From Flavobacterium phragmitis (GTDB lineage Bacteria > Bacteroidota > Bacteroidia > Flavobacteriales > Flavobacteriaceae), in contig NZ_FOMH01000001.1 of NCBI RefSeq assembly GCF_900112575.1, positions 589,956 to 653,955 of the forward strand: 64,000 bases of DNA. The letters run 5' to 3'. Positions 16,810-25,113 of the stretch are shown piece after piece. Positions within the stretch are counted from its first letter, which is position 1. Every line of letters begins with the position of its first letter. A program made the position numbers and the translations under genes. The notes beneath the pieces are model-generated. The model saw nothing but the letters and a program-made list of their open reading frames with translations, was not told the origin of the DNA and searched no databases.

Positions 16810-16817
16810 TATGTTTG
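16810..16817 (+). promoter_or_regulatory. Candidate -7 element before the small-gene pair
   Basis: TATGTTTG matches TAnnTTTG. The start would fall near 16824, 15 bases before the possible 59-codon ORF and about 136 before the 77-residue gene. No -33 TTG. Confidence 0.4.
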
Positions 16818-16838
16818 GAGTCCTAAAACTTTCAGACT

Positions 16839-17018
16839 ATGAAAACAAAAAAAGATTTGCCCGCGTGGTATGTTGGCGGTATTGGAAACAACCGCAACGC
16901 TCTGAAAGGCGTAGGACAGCTAACCCATGTGGGTTTTATATTTCCTAAATTTTCAGATTATGAGTACTGTAAACACCCTTACCAAAGAAACGGAGTTAAG
17001 GTTAAACGAATTTTTTAA
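16839..17018 (+). CDS. Possible 59-residue leader ORF overlapping the next gene
   Basis: ATG 16839 to TAA 17016-17018. The product begins MKTKKDLPAWYVGGIGNN and is not recognised. The DNA from 16860 to 16940 is richer in G and C than its surroundings. The ORF runs 59 bases into the 77-residue gene in another frame. The start is preceded by CTTTCAGACT, and the next gene's start by a very similar TTTTCAGATT, which may be matching translation signals. It could be a small protein, a leader peptide or a structured leader RNA. Confidence 0.35.
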   Translation: MKTKKDLPAWYVGGIGNNRNALKGVGQLTHVGFIFPKFSDYEYCKHPYQRNGVKVKRIF

Positions 17019-17193
17019 TCAGGCAACAGATCCTAAAAGTTTCGCAAAAGCCATTCGAAGAGTAAATTATCTTCTCGCCATGGCTCTAATGCGAGAATGT
17101 GAAACCTTAGTAATCGACCCAAAATCTGTTGAACAAGGTTATTTCTGGCTGAATGAACTGGCAGAGGTTTTAAATCCTTATTTGGAGGATTAA
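16960..17193 (+). CDS. Conserved-looking small protein of 77 residues, function unknown
   Basis: The start at ATG 16960 (MSTVNTLTKETELRL) is chosen over the upstream in-frame ATG 16927 because homology to the decayed copy at 17774-17976 begins just after it and a short leader motif precedes it. The product is helical, with a central RVNYLLAMALMRECETL segment and a C-terminal FWLNELAEVLNPYLED. No known domain is recognised. A partial, broken paralogue lies 580 bases downstream, beyond vsr. It ends at a bidirectional terminator shared with vsr. Confidence 0.7.
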   Translation: MSTVNTLTKETELRLNEFFNQATDPKSFAKAIRRVNYLLAMALMRECETLVIDPKSVEQGYFWLNELAEVLNPYLED

Positions 17194-17203
17194 TAGAAAT
17201 TAG

Positions 17204-17230
17204 AAAAGCCACAGTAGAAGTGGCTTTTTT
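17204..17230. terminator. Bidirectional terminator shared by the 77-residue gene and vsr
   Basis: A 9-bp stem AAAAGCCAC/GTGGCTTTT (17204-17212 with 17220-17228), with T runs on both strands. It lies between two convergent genes and overlaps the vsr stop codon. Confidence 0.85.
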
Positions 17231-17645
17231 ATTGTTGTCTTTCCGCAATTGCGTTTAAAATTTCAAAAATGCAAGAACCTAAGTTTTTCTTGATATCATT
17301 GCTCCAAAAACGTAAAACTTTCCAATTCTGAGATTCCAAATACGCATTGACTTCAAGATCTCTTTGCATATTTCGTTCAATCTTTTTTATCCAGAATTCT
17401 GTGTTGGTTTGTGGTTTTTTTCTAGTTTGCCAATCTTTTCCGTGAAAGAATTCGCCATCAACAAAAATGGCAATTTTTAAGCTTCTAAAAGTCAAATCTG
17501 GACAACCAAAAACCTTTCTATTGTTTTTACGATATCTCAATCCTATATGCCACAACGCCTTTGCCAAACGAACTTCGTCTTTGGTGTTTTTGCCACGAAT
17601 TCTACTCATGACTTTGGAGCGTTGTTCTGGGGTGAAACAGTCCAT
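17229..17645 (-). CDS. vsr: Very short patch repair endonuclease (Vsr)
   Basis: 138 residues with the Vsr N-terminus (TPEQRSKVMSRIRGKNTKDE), GCPDLTF with the metal-binding Asp, FVDGEFFHGKDW, and EFWIKKIERNMQRD. Vsr nicks 5' of T in T:G mismatches that arise when 5-methylcytosine deaminates. It normally accompanies a C5-cytosine methyltransferase, and one lies 3 kb away at 20679-21917. The segment corresponding to THGCFWH of E. coli Vsr is VDGEFFH, so the zinc ligands differ, as in many Vsr relatives outside Enterobacteria. Confidence 0.9.
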   Translation of the reverse strand: MDCFTPEQRSKVMSRIRGKNTKDEVRLAKALWHIGLRYRKNNRKVFGCPDLTFRSLKIAIFVDGEFFHGKDWQTRKKPQTNTEFWIKKIERNMQRDLEVNAYLESQNWKVLRFWSNDIKKNLGSCIFEILNAIAERQQ

Positions 17646-17773
17646 GGAAATTTAATTATTAAACATTTGAAATTTAATAATTAGTGGTATTTAATGGGTT
17701 ACAGATTATTTGGGTAAAGTTATATTATTATATTGGTTGTTTTGTTGAAAATTTTGTTTAAATGATATCTTTT

Positions 17774-17976
17774 CAAAAGAACCTAATTAAGGTAAACTGA
17801 ATTCTTCAACAATTCAATTCATTCCAAAAGTGATTAGACAAGTAAGTCGTGTTCTTGCTTTAAACGTTATGCGAGATTTAGAAACTCTAAAAGGAGAAAA
17901 TATTAATCTCGAGGATAATTTCTATTGGTTAAATAGATTTTAGGAGATATTGAATTCTTATTTGGAGGTTGAATAA
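17774..17976 (+). pseudogene. Decayed paralogue of the 77-residue gene
   Basis: Read through two frame changes and at least one in-frame stop, this matches the gene at 16960-17193: EFFNNS for EFFNQA, IRQVSRVLAL for IRRVNYLLAM, VMRDLETL for LMRECETL, FYWLNRF for FYFWLNEL, and EILNSYLE for EVLNPYLE. The same type of terminator hairpin follows it. The alignment was made by eye. It fills most of the 370-base space between vsr and the acidic protein gene. Confidence 0.75.
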
Positions 17977-17986
17977 GAAATTGAAC

Positions 17987-18014
17987 AAAGCCACTTGAGA
18001 GTAGTGGCTTTTTT
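17987..18014. terminator. Bidirectional terminator after the pseudogene
   Basis: A 9-bp stem AAAGCCACT/AGTGGCTTT (17987-17995 with 18003-18011) with a T run on the plus strand and an A run before it. It is near-identical to the hairpin at 17204-17230 and also serves the minus-strand gene ending at 18016. Confidence 0.8.
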
Positions 18015-18015
18015 G

Positions 18016-18498
18016 TTATTCATTATCAATAACTTTCTCAGGATAAGTGGTATTGAAATAGTTTTCAAATGCGTCGCAAAGTAGTTGTTTATCTATCTCA
18101 AACAACTCTTTTTTAATATCCCAGTCTTTGATGTATTCTTCGTCTTCATCGGAAACCTCTTCTCCTTCAAGTTTTCGTGTTAAAACATCACTTAACAATA
18201 CATTATCGCAACTAGAATAGTTTGGATAATATTTCTCAATAAATGACCAGTAATCAAATTTATCGTCTTCTTTTTCATTTAGATTTTTATGGTCATTTTC
18301 TTCAAATTCTTTTGCTACTTCAAATTCTAACCAACCAACTGCTTCAGCCATTCCTTTATAAAATGCATTTCTTTCTGCTTGTGTTTCAAAAGTGTATTTC
18401 TTTACATTAATTACTTTTTCAAAATCATCAAAAGATTGATTGTTATGATATTTTATTATCTGCTCTTTGCCAAAAATTATTTCTGTTATAAATTTCAT
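18016..18498 (-). CDS. Acidic protein of unknown function, coupled to the HNH nuclease gene
   Basis: 160 residues, strongly acidic, especially the middle (EENDHKNLNEKEDDKFDYW, about 66-84) and EGEEVSDEDEEYIKDWD (about 111-127). No signal peptide or membrane helix. No family recognised. Its ATG overlaps the HNH stop codon (ATGA), so the two are translationally coupled. Possible roles are a control or inhibitory partner of the nuclease, a DNA-mimic protein, or an unrelated passenger; none is shown by the sequence. Confidence 0.75.
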   Translation of the reverse strand: MKFITEIIFGKEQIIKYHNNQSFDDFEKVINVKKYTFETQAERNAFYKGMAEAVGWLEFEVAKEFEENDHKNLNEKEDDKFDYWSFIEKYYPNYSSCDNVLLSDVLTRKLEGEEVSDEDEEYIKDWDIKKELFEIDKQLLCDAFENYFNTTYPEKVIDNE

Positions 18499-19259
18499 TG
18501 TCTAAAAATTGTTGTTTGATGAAAATCTAAATATTCTTTGGAGGGAAGGAATCTATCTGGTAAAATGATTGTTTTGTTGTGATATTTTAAAAAGAAATCT
18601 TCTACGGCATCTTCAAATTTATACTCGTTGAAGTACTGTGAAACTTTTATTTTATATTCAGGTGTAATAGTTATAAAACCTCTATCAAAAGCTTTATCAT
18701 GAATTGAATTTATACAAACTCCGTTATGAGGGTTTAATCTAATTTTGTCATCTTTTGCCCAGGGAATTATATGACTTGCCACAAGAAAATCTGGGATTGA
18801 TAAACCAGTAATACAACATTTTGAGTTATATGATGAAAGAATTGTCGAACGAAAAAAACTCTGATTTACTCTTGCTTTAATAATTGCATCTCTTTCTTTG
18901 CCCAAAGGTAAGTTATCGAGATTGATTTTTGATGTTTTTTCAATAGGTTCATTTGCAAAATTAGAAATGAGTAATTCGCTTTCGTAACCGAGATTTTCCC
19001 AATTATTACTGAATTCATTCCAAATGATTTTATCAAGTTTGCTTGCGTTTGCTAACCCAACTATTCCTTTTGCTTTAAGTTCTAAATCGAAACTTCCAAA
19101 GTTTCCGATTTTCATTTTTACAGAATTAGGACTTCTTCCAATTATTTTTGAAATTCTAATAATATCTGGATGATTGGAGCTAACCTTGTTAAATGGTATT
19201 TTGCAATAAAGATTTAGTACAACAATTGTTTGTTCTCTTGTCCAATTTTCTCCTGCCAT
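18495..19259 (-). CDS. HNH endonuclease
   Basis: 254 residues. The N-terminal half (about 1-110) begins WTREQTIVVLNLY and resembles a small DNA-binding helical part. The HNH domain spans about 145-220: CCITG, SHIIPW, NPHNGVCINSIHDKAFDRG supply the His, Asn and His residues. Proteins of this build are annotated as HNH or putative restriction endonucleases, sometimes cutting modified DNA. Its place between an acidic protein and the type II-like genes suggests a defence role, but it might be a separate nuclease. A 109-base gap separates it from the upstream gene. Confidence 0.85.
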   Translation of the reverse strand: MAGENWTREQTIVVLNLYCKIPFNKVSSNHPDIIRISKIIGRSPNSVKMKIGNFGSFDLELKAKGIVGLANASKLDKIIWNEFSNNWENLGYESELLISNFANEPIEKTSKINLDNLPLGKERDAIIKARVNQSFFRSTILSSYNSKCCITGLSIPDFLVASHIIPWAKDDKIRLNPHNGVCINSIHDKAFDRGFITITPEYKIKVSQYFNEYKFEDAVEDFFLKYHNKTIILPDRFLPSKEYLDFHQTTIFRQ

Positions 19260-19368
19260 AAAAAGTTTTTTTGAAATTTACACAAATGATGTTAATAAAT
19301 AAGATTTATTCGTTTAATAAAAATGATAAAATTAATCTCTATTTCTCTTGATTTAAGTTACGTTGTTT

Positions 19369-20682
19369 CTAAAACATAAAACTATCTTCATCAATCGGAA
19401 CAGGTTCATCTTTCATAAACAATTCAAAAGATCCAATGGGAGCAAAATCTATATTAATTATGTTATAATCATCCTTTTTACGCCATAAACGAACAGAATC
19501 AGTTCCTTTCTTTTCCAGCCACTTACGAGTTACGGGTTCTCGTTCTTTTAGACCTAAAACATCTACAAGTAACCATTGGCCTAATGCAGATTGTCCGTAC
19601 CTTTTACCATTCTCATCTTTTAAAGTATTGCTTCCTGATTGTAAACCCTTCATATTGTCTTGGGTAACTAAAGCGGGAATTGTTTTTCCATTTGGGAGTT
19701 TTAATGAAAAACGAACTTCAGGTTTTTCATTTGAAGGACCTTGATAATCTTCCTTAATTTTTTCAAATTCAAAGATATTGGGGATAAAAAAATCAGGATG
19801 CTTTTTGTGAAACTCTCTAGGAATTGGGACATAAATTTCATTTAAAGGTCTTGGAGTATTACTTCCTTTGCTTTTAGGCGCCGCATTCCAAGCATTTAAT
19901 CCAGATTTTTCTTCTACTTCTTTAGATTGATAAGAATATAATGGTAAGTAAGCTTCAATTATATTTGGTTCCGAAACTTTTGTTGTTTCAATAAGATCGA
20001 AGTATGCTTTCAGTAAAAATGAAAAAGGATCTTCGATAATTTTTACATCAAATTTATTTAGTGTTAGAGTATTGTATTTGCCAGAGTCAAATTTTTGCCA
20101 TATTTGAGAATCGGCAAATGTATATCTGTAATCTTTGTTTCCATCAGACCAAGTTAGAGCGGAGGTTGTTGCGCTAAAATCTTTAAGTTTGTTTATATCA
20201 ATTAATGGATATGCACATTCGTTTATTGTGAAAATGCCTTGGTCACGAGTTATATAATGATAAATGTTTTTGTCTTCTGATAATCCTAAGCGTTCATAAT
20301 CACTTTGCATTCTTTGATTTTTAATCTCAGAAATTTTATAAGCTAATGAATGCAAATCATTACGATACGCATTAATATCATTTTGATAACGCTTGAGTTG
20401 CATGACCTTCTGAAAAGAAGGTTTGCTTCCCATCCAAGTTTTTAGTCCGATTCCTATTCGGTCATTACCAAAAACAGAAAGTACATCATGTGGTGTATTG
20501 CCAATATCAACATTTTGGCTGTTGAAAATTTTTGTAAAAACAGTTTCTTGAAATTTAGAATCAAGATATGGTATTAAATCTCCTTGTTTTTGACGAAATA
20601 AATTGGATAATGCTCCATAAACTTGTAAAAATTTTATGTACTCCTTTCTTTGTTCGACAGAAAATCGTTCCCATACGCTCAT
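19369..20682 (-). CDS. Probable type II restriction endonuclease with a B3-like DNA-binding region
   Basis: 437 residues. Its ATG overlaps the methyltransferase stop (ATGA), the arrangement expected of a restriction partner. The N-terminal part has HDVLSVFGNDRIGIGLKTW (about 82-100), which could be a PD-(D/E)XK-like core though the acidic residue before Lys is not obvious. The C-terminal part (about 285-437: EIYVPIPREFHKKHPDFF, SLKLPNGK, LGQWLLVDVL, DSVRLW) resembles the B3-like DNA-recognition domain of NgoAVII/BfiI-type enzymes. No phospholipase D HxK motif is seen. Both domain calls are inference. No C protein was found. Confidence 0.6.
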   Translation of the reverse strand: MSVWERFSVEQRKEYIKFLQVYGALSNLFRQKQGDLIPYLDSKFQETVFTKIFNSQNVDIGNTPHDVLSVFGNDRIGIGLKTWMGSKPSFQKVMQLKRYQNDINAYRNDLHSLAYKISEIKNQRMQSDYERLGLSEDKNIYHYITRDQGIFTINECAYPLIDINKLKDFSATTSALTWSDGNKDYRYTFADSQIWQKFDSGKYNTLTLNKFDVKIIEDPFSFLLKAYFDLIETTKVSEPNIIEAYLPLYSYQSKEVEEKSGLNAWNAAPKSKGSNTPRPLNEIYVPIPREFHKKHPDFFIPNIFEFEKIKEDYQGPSNEKPEVRFSLKLPNGKTIPALVTQDNMKGLQSGSNTLKDENGKRYGQSALGQWLLVDVLGLKEREPVTRKWLEKKGTDSVRLWRKKDDYNIINIDFAPIGSFELFMKDEPVPIDEDSFMF

Positions 20683-21917
20683 GGTGACAAGACATTTAAA
20701 ATTTCTTGACTTATTCTTTCAATTAATGGAGTTGTAACAGAATTTCCCGCCTGCATGTACAATTTACTGTTTGCAATATTGGGCAAAATATATTTGTCCA
20801 TTGGATATCCTTGAAAAGCAAAACACTCTTTAGGAGTTAATTTTCTAATTCCATAATCGTCTAAAATCAAAGGTACGTTATGGCCTCCTGTTCCCATATT
20901 TGCCGTTAGAGTTGGACAAACTTGATTTTTGTTTTCTCTAACATAAACTCTTCTCCATTGATATATTGTATCCTTTGAAGTTATTGTCTTCTCAAGTTCA
21001 GGATAATATTGATGCTCTTTTTTATAATATAAGTTATCAGCCTGTTTCCCTTTTTCTAAAATATCATGAATAGTTCTTGTCAAAGGCAGTGGCTCTGGGA
21101 ATTTGAAATCACCATGATTTGGCACTTGCTTTTTGTCAAATGCTACAATAAAAATTCGTTCTCTATTTTGCGGAACATTTGCGTGAGTCGAAGAATTTAG
21201 CACTTTAGTATATGCTTTATAACCAAGTTTTTCTTCTAATATCTCTAAGATTACTTTGAAAGTATTTCCTTTATCATGAGAAACTAAATTTTTTACATTT
21301 TCTAGAAAAACTACTTTAGGTCTTTTGGTTTCGATAATATTTTCCAAATCAAAAAACAAAGTTCCTCTAGTGTCATGAAATCCTTTTCGATATCCTGCTA
21401 TTGAAAAAGCCTGGCAGGGAAATCCTGCGCATAAAACTTGGAAATCGTTGGGGATATAATTTTTAATGCGCTTTTTGGTGATATCTCCAAATGGGAATTC
21501 ACCAAAATTGGCATTATATGTTTTTTTTGAATCAGGATTCCATTCGCTTGTATATACACATTCGCCTCCGATATTTTGCAATGCAATTCTAAAACCGCCA
21601 ATTCCAGCAAATAAATCTATAAATTTAAATTTGGGATTTTGAGAAGCTTTAAACGGAACATTCTCGATTTCAGATTTCAATTGTTGTATTTTAGGATCAG
21701 AAAGCAGTAGATCGGTACTTTCTTTCGGACTCTTCAATTGAACTATTTCATTTAAATAAGTGATTGCTTCTTTTTCATAATGATTTTTTACATCGTTATG
21801 AAGATTATGTAAATAATGAGTTATAACAGCTTTTTTATTATCCTCTTCTTCTAAAGTTCTAATTTTAATGTTTTTATCGTCGAATTTTTCAATATTTTCT
21901 TTTTCTGCAACCTTCAT
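20679..21917 (-). CDS. DNA (cytosine-5-)-methyltransferase
   Basis: 412 residues. Motif I FIDLFAGIGG begins at 99, motif IV GFPCQAFS holds catalytic Cys168, motif VI is ENVKNL, motif VIII QNRERIF, and motifs IX-X are RKLTPKECFAFQGYP and QAGNSVT. The variable target region contains QWRRVYVRENK and TANMGTGGHN. About 95 residues precede motif I, more than is usual. It methylates cytosine at a site that cannot be read from sequence. It is first in the operon with the probable restriction enzyme, and vsr nearby fits its 5-methylcytosine product. Confidence 0.95.
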   Translation of the reverse strand: MKVAEKENIEKFDDKNIKIRTLEEEDNKKAVITHYLHNLHNDVKNHYEKEAITYLNEIVQLKSPKESTDLLLSDPKIQQLKSEIENVPFKASQNPKFKFIDLFAGIGGFRIALQNIGGECVYTSEWNPDSKKTYNANFGEFPFGDITKKRIKNYIPNDFQVLCAGFPCQAFSIAGYRKGFHDTRGTLFFDLENIIETKRPKVVFLENVKNLVSHDKGNTFKVILEILEEKLGYKAYTKVLNSSTHANVPQNRERIFIVAFDKKQVPNHGDFKFPEPLPLTRTIHDILEKGKQADNLYYKKEHQYYPELEKTITSKDTIYQWRRVYVRENKNQVCPTLTANMGTGGHNVPLILDDYGIRKLTPKECFAFQGYPMDKYILPNIANSKLYMQAGNSVTTPLIERISQEILNVLSP

Positions 21918-21944
21918 TTTTTTGATAAAATTAGAAGGTGCAAT

Positions 21945-21987
21945 TTAGGAATAATAATCCAAAATTAGGAATAATGTTTTCCACAAA
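21945..21987 (-). promoter_or_regulatory. Promoter of the R-M operon overlapped by two direct repeats
   Basis: On the minus strand TTTG (21987-21984), 16 bases, TAATTTTG (21967-21960): a good -7 element with a short spacer. Two exact 11-base direct repeats (plus strand TTAGGAATAAT) at 21945-21955 and 21965-21975 are 20 bases apart, two helical turns, and cover the -7 element and the expected start. This looks like an operator; the methyltransferase itself, with its long N-terminal part, could be the repressor (inference). Confidence 0.45.
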
Positions 21988-22015
21988 CGGGATTTGATAA
22001 ATGGTAATTTTGACT

Positions 22016-24490
22016 CTATTCTTTATCCTTCTTCCCAAACTTAATCTTAATTTTCCCCTCATTATCATAAGCAATCAAATGCAAAACAATCCCACGTTCA
22101 CGAACCGCTTTTCGTTCTGCTTTGGTGGCGAGATTGACATCGTTTTTAGAATTTCGAAGCGGAATGGTAAGCGCTAGATTTGTGCCTCGGCCGAAAGAGT
22201 AAATTCCGTCTATGTCGAAGTTTAGGACGCTGGAACTAATGGTGAGTTTGTTTACATCGACTTGCTCGCCACGAAGATTCAGCGAACCCGATAAATCGCT
22301 GAAGGTAATATTCTCCACATCCCGAAGCGGAAAAGCAAATTTGCCGATTTTCATAATGGGTTCAAAGTTGAGTAAAGCGCCTTGGTTGACTTTAAAATCT
22401 AAATTTCCTTTCATAGAATTCACAATCAAATCGCCTTTACTGCTCATCAAACCGGTAACATTGGCGTTGGAAGTCAGTCGGCCTCGAATGTTTTTTGGAC
22501 TGAAGGATTGAATTCCGAAATTATGGAAAGATCTCAGGAAACTCGCAATATCCACTTGATTGACTTGAGCATTCGAACTGAAAACATATTGATTTCCACT
22601 AGGCTGAATCGCTCCGTTAAATGCAATATTGCCACCAGAAGTTTGCAGCGTCCCATTTTTGAGTAGCAATTTAGAATTCAGCATCTGTAATGTAGCCTGA
22701 GTATTGGTTGCGGTAAGCGAACCGTAGGTAATTTTATCGGCTTTAAGATTAATAATCGCCGTACATTTTTCTATAACCGATTTTAACTGATTGGTAAAAT
22801 TGATATTCTGTTTTTTGACTGTTTTTTTGGGAACTGTTTTTTGTGCTGGCGAATTCTTCAAAACGCCTAAAAACTGTTTGACATCAATATTCGGACAGTA
22901 AATGTTCCAATTTACGACCATTTTTTCGGGAGCATCATAATACAGATTCAGGAAATTATCGATTTTTCCGTCAATGTGAATGATGTTCTTTTTGTGTTTA
23001 TAAGCAATTTTTTTGATGTAAAGCGCTTGTTCTGTAAACGATAATTGAACGGCTGTTTTTTCGGCATGAATGCTTTTCGGTAAATAATCGAAAGTAGCAT
23101 CGGTAATATCAACATCGCCTGTAAAACGAGGTTTATTGATGTATAAATCGACAATGTCAAACTGAAAATTCAAATTGGCTTTGGCGTGACCACTTTCAAA
23201 ATGAAGAATTTTCTCGTTGGTCATTCCGTTTAATTTCGAAATGTCAAAATCGGCATTTACGATTCCAGTGGCAATAGGTTTTTCGAGATTATTAATGACA
23301 GCCTGTGCAATTGTAAGCGGAATGGTTTCGTATTCAGCTTTAAAGTTTTTCAGAATTATAGCCGAATTCGGATCGTTAAATCCGTTTTCGGGTTTAAAGT
23401 TATTCGTAAAAATACCTTTAAAACTACAATTGGTAAACAAACCGTCCGGAATGGTCAATTCGTTGTTTCGAATATCGGCCTGAACCACAATTTTGGGATC
23501 GCCTTCCACATTCAAATCACCTTTAATATCACAGTTGACTTTTATCGGTTTTTTCAAATCAAACTGATTGAGTTTGGAACTGATATTGGCGGAAAGCAAA
23601 TTAGAGGCACTTCGCCATAAAATGTCCGTTCCAATATTGATTCTGAACAGCGAATTGTTTTTTCCGATATTAAAAAACGCTGTAATGTCAAATCGGTCAT
23701 CACCAATTTTTAGCTGTTGTGTTTTAATGTCAATTTTCTGTTTGTCTTCAGCATACGAAATATCAAAATTCCCTTCTAGCCATTTTTCTTTCGCAAAACT
23801 TCCGTGAACGGTATTAAAAGCCAGACTATTAATCTTGGTTTTTAAAAACAAATTCGTCTGCCAGTTATCGTCATCATAATCCACTTTCGATTTCAAACTG
23901 GCTACATCAAAATCAAATAATTTATGTCCGAGATGATTGTCTATAATTACATGAACATTGTTGAGGTTTACTTCATCAATTGTCGTTTCGGGTTTTTCGC
24001 TTTTTGAAGGCCTTTTCTTTTTCTTCGGTTTAAAGATATTCGTATTAGAATATCCGTTTTCTGCTTTGTAGATATTAATTACAGCATCATTAATCAGGAT
24101 TTTATGAATGTTGATTTCATGACTTAACAAGCTCCAAATATTTAAACGGGCTTCAATTTCTTTGGCTTTCAATAAAGTATGTTTGTGTACATTCCATTGA
24201 TTGTCTTTTAATTCCACTTCATTTAAAGCCAAGGTAAAATTCGGGAAACCCGTTAGAAACTTATAATGAAAGTCGGTAATATGAAACTGACCGTTGATGT
24301 TCTCGTTAATTTTATGATTGACTTTGGCAATAATTTCGGTTTTATTTTGATTGAAATATATCGACAAAGCTCCACAGGCAAGCAGAAGAATGGCAATGAG
24401 TCCGAGAATAAAAAAGCCAAAACGTTTGGCATATTTTTTAAAAGGCTCAGATTGAAGAAAGGATTTTATTTGAAGTAAAATTTGTTGCAT
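22016..24490 (-). CDS. AsmA-like inner-membrane-anchored envelope protein
   Basis: 824 residues. A membrane helix at about 24-48 is followed by the AsmA N-terminal pattern (NGQFHITDFHYKFLTGFPNFTLALNEVELKD near 68-98) and a very long beta-rich body. The C-terminal AsmA_2-like region lies near 600-800 (LTSNANVTGLMSSKGDL, VDVNKLTISSSVLNFDIDG). AsmA/TamB relatives form hydrophobic grooves spanning the periplasm and are implicated in phospholipid transport to the outer membrane. Single gene ending the restriction-modification region. Confidence 0.88.
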   Translation of the reverse strand: MQQILLQIKSFLQSEPFKKYAKRFGFFILGLIAILLLACGALSIYFNQNKTEIIAKVNHKINENINGQFHITDFHYKFLTGFPNFTLALNEVELKDNQWNVHKHTLLKAKEIEARLNIWSLLSHEINIHKILINDAVINIYKAENGYSNTNIFKPKKKKRPSKSEKPETTIDEVNLNNVHVIIDNHLGHKLFDFDVASLKSKVDYDDDNWQTNLFLKTKINSLAFNTVHGSFAKEKWLEGNFDISYAEDKQKIDIKTQQLKIGDDRFDITAFFNIGKNNSLFRINIGTDILWRSASNLLSANISSKLNQFDLKKPIKVNCDIKGDLNVEGDPKIVVQADIRNNELTIPDGLFTNCSFKGIFTNNFKPENGFNDPNSAIILKNFKAEYETIPLTIAQAVINNLEKPIATGIVNADFDISKLNGMTNEKILHFESGHAKANLNFQFDIVDLYINKPRFTGDVDITDATFDYLPKSIHAEKTAVQLSFTEQALYIKKIAYKHKKNIIHIDGKIDNFLNLYYDAPEKMVVNWNIYCPNIDVKQFLGVLKNSPAQKTVPKKTVKKQNINFTNQLKSVIEKCTAIINLKADKITYGSLTATNTQATLQMLNSKLLLKNGTLQTSGGNIAFNGAIQPSGNQYVFSSNAQVNQVDIASFLRSFHNFGIQSFSPKNIRGRLTSNANVTGLMSSKGDLIVNSMKGNLDFKVNQGALLNFEPIMKIGKFAFPLRDVENITFSDLSGSLNLRGEQVDVNKLTISSSVLNFDIDGIYSFGRGTNLALTIPLRNSKNDVNLATKAERKAVRERGIVLHLIAYDNEGKIKIKFGKKDKE

Positions 24491-24641
24491 TTGGAATAAA
24501 TCTTTGGAGTATTAAAGATACTACAAAAAAGATTAACATTTCATTGGGTTGGTTTTCAGTGTAATAAGTTGTAATTTCATCCTTGTACAGTTGATAATTA
24601 ATGACAATACATTTATAATGAAAACTAATTTAGTAATGGTG

Positions 24642-24669
24642 TTTGATTTATTTTTAATTTTTAAATTTG
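24642..24669 (+). promoter_or_regulatory. Promoter of trxA
   Basis: TTTG at 24642-24645, 16 bases, then TAAATTTG at 24662-24669. The -7 element is a full match; the spacer is shorter than the usual 19. The leader would be about 47 bases. Confidence 0.5.
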
Positions 24670-24722
24670 TACTGTAGTTTGAAAGTTAATTATTTCAAAC
24701 CTAATTTTAATCTAAATATATT

Positions 24723-25040
24723 ATGGCATTAGCAATAACAGATGCTACTTTTGATGAAGTAGTTTTAAAATCAGATAAACCAGTAATGGTAGATTTTTGG
24801 GCAGCATGGTGTGGTCCTTGTAGAATGGTTGGTCCAATCATTGACCAATTAAGTGAGGAGTATGCTGGTAAAGTAGTTGTTGGTAAAGTAGATGTAGATG
24901 CTAACCAAGAATTTGCTGCAAAATACGGTGTGCGTAACATACCAACCGTTTTGGTGTTTCAAAATGGTGAAGTAGTAGGAAAACAAGTAGGAGTAGCTCC
25001 GAAACAAGCCTACGCAGATAGCTTAGACGCTTTATTGTAA
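24723..25040 (+). CDS. trxA: Thioredoxin
   Basis: 105 residues, the full thioredoxin length with no signal peptide, so cytoplasmic. The redox motif WCGPC places Cys30 and Cys33. The cis-proline is in [12 protein letters not shown], and the buried Asp region PVMVDFWA is present. It reduces protein disulfides with thioredoxin reductase. Monocistronic, with its own promoter and a clean terminator. Confidence 0.97.
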   Translation: MALAITDATFDEVVLKSDKPVMVDFWAAWCGPCRMVGPIIDQLSEEYAGKVVVGKVDVDANQEFAAKYGVRNIPTVLVFQNGEVVGKQVGVAPKQAYADSLDALL

Positions 25041-25068
25041 TCCTTAAGATTACGATTGATATAAAAGA

Positions 25069-25094
25069 GGTTTGACGAAAGTCAAGCCTTTTTT
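25069..25094 (+). terminator. Intrinsic terminator of trxA
   Basis: An 8-bp stem GGTTTGAC/GTCAAGCC with a GAAA tetraloop, then six T. It lies 29 bases after the stop codon. Confidence 0.9.
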
Positions 25095-25113
25095 ATTGGT
25101 TTGAATTTTTTTT

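Noticed and set aside
19369..20682. Phospholipase D-type (NgoFVII/BfiI) nuclease domain
   Set aside because: The required HxK motif is not visible in the N-terminal half; only the C-terminal region looks B3-like.
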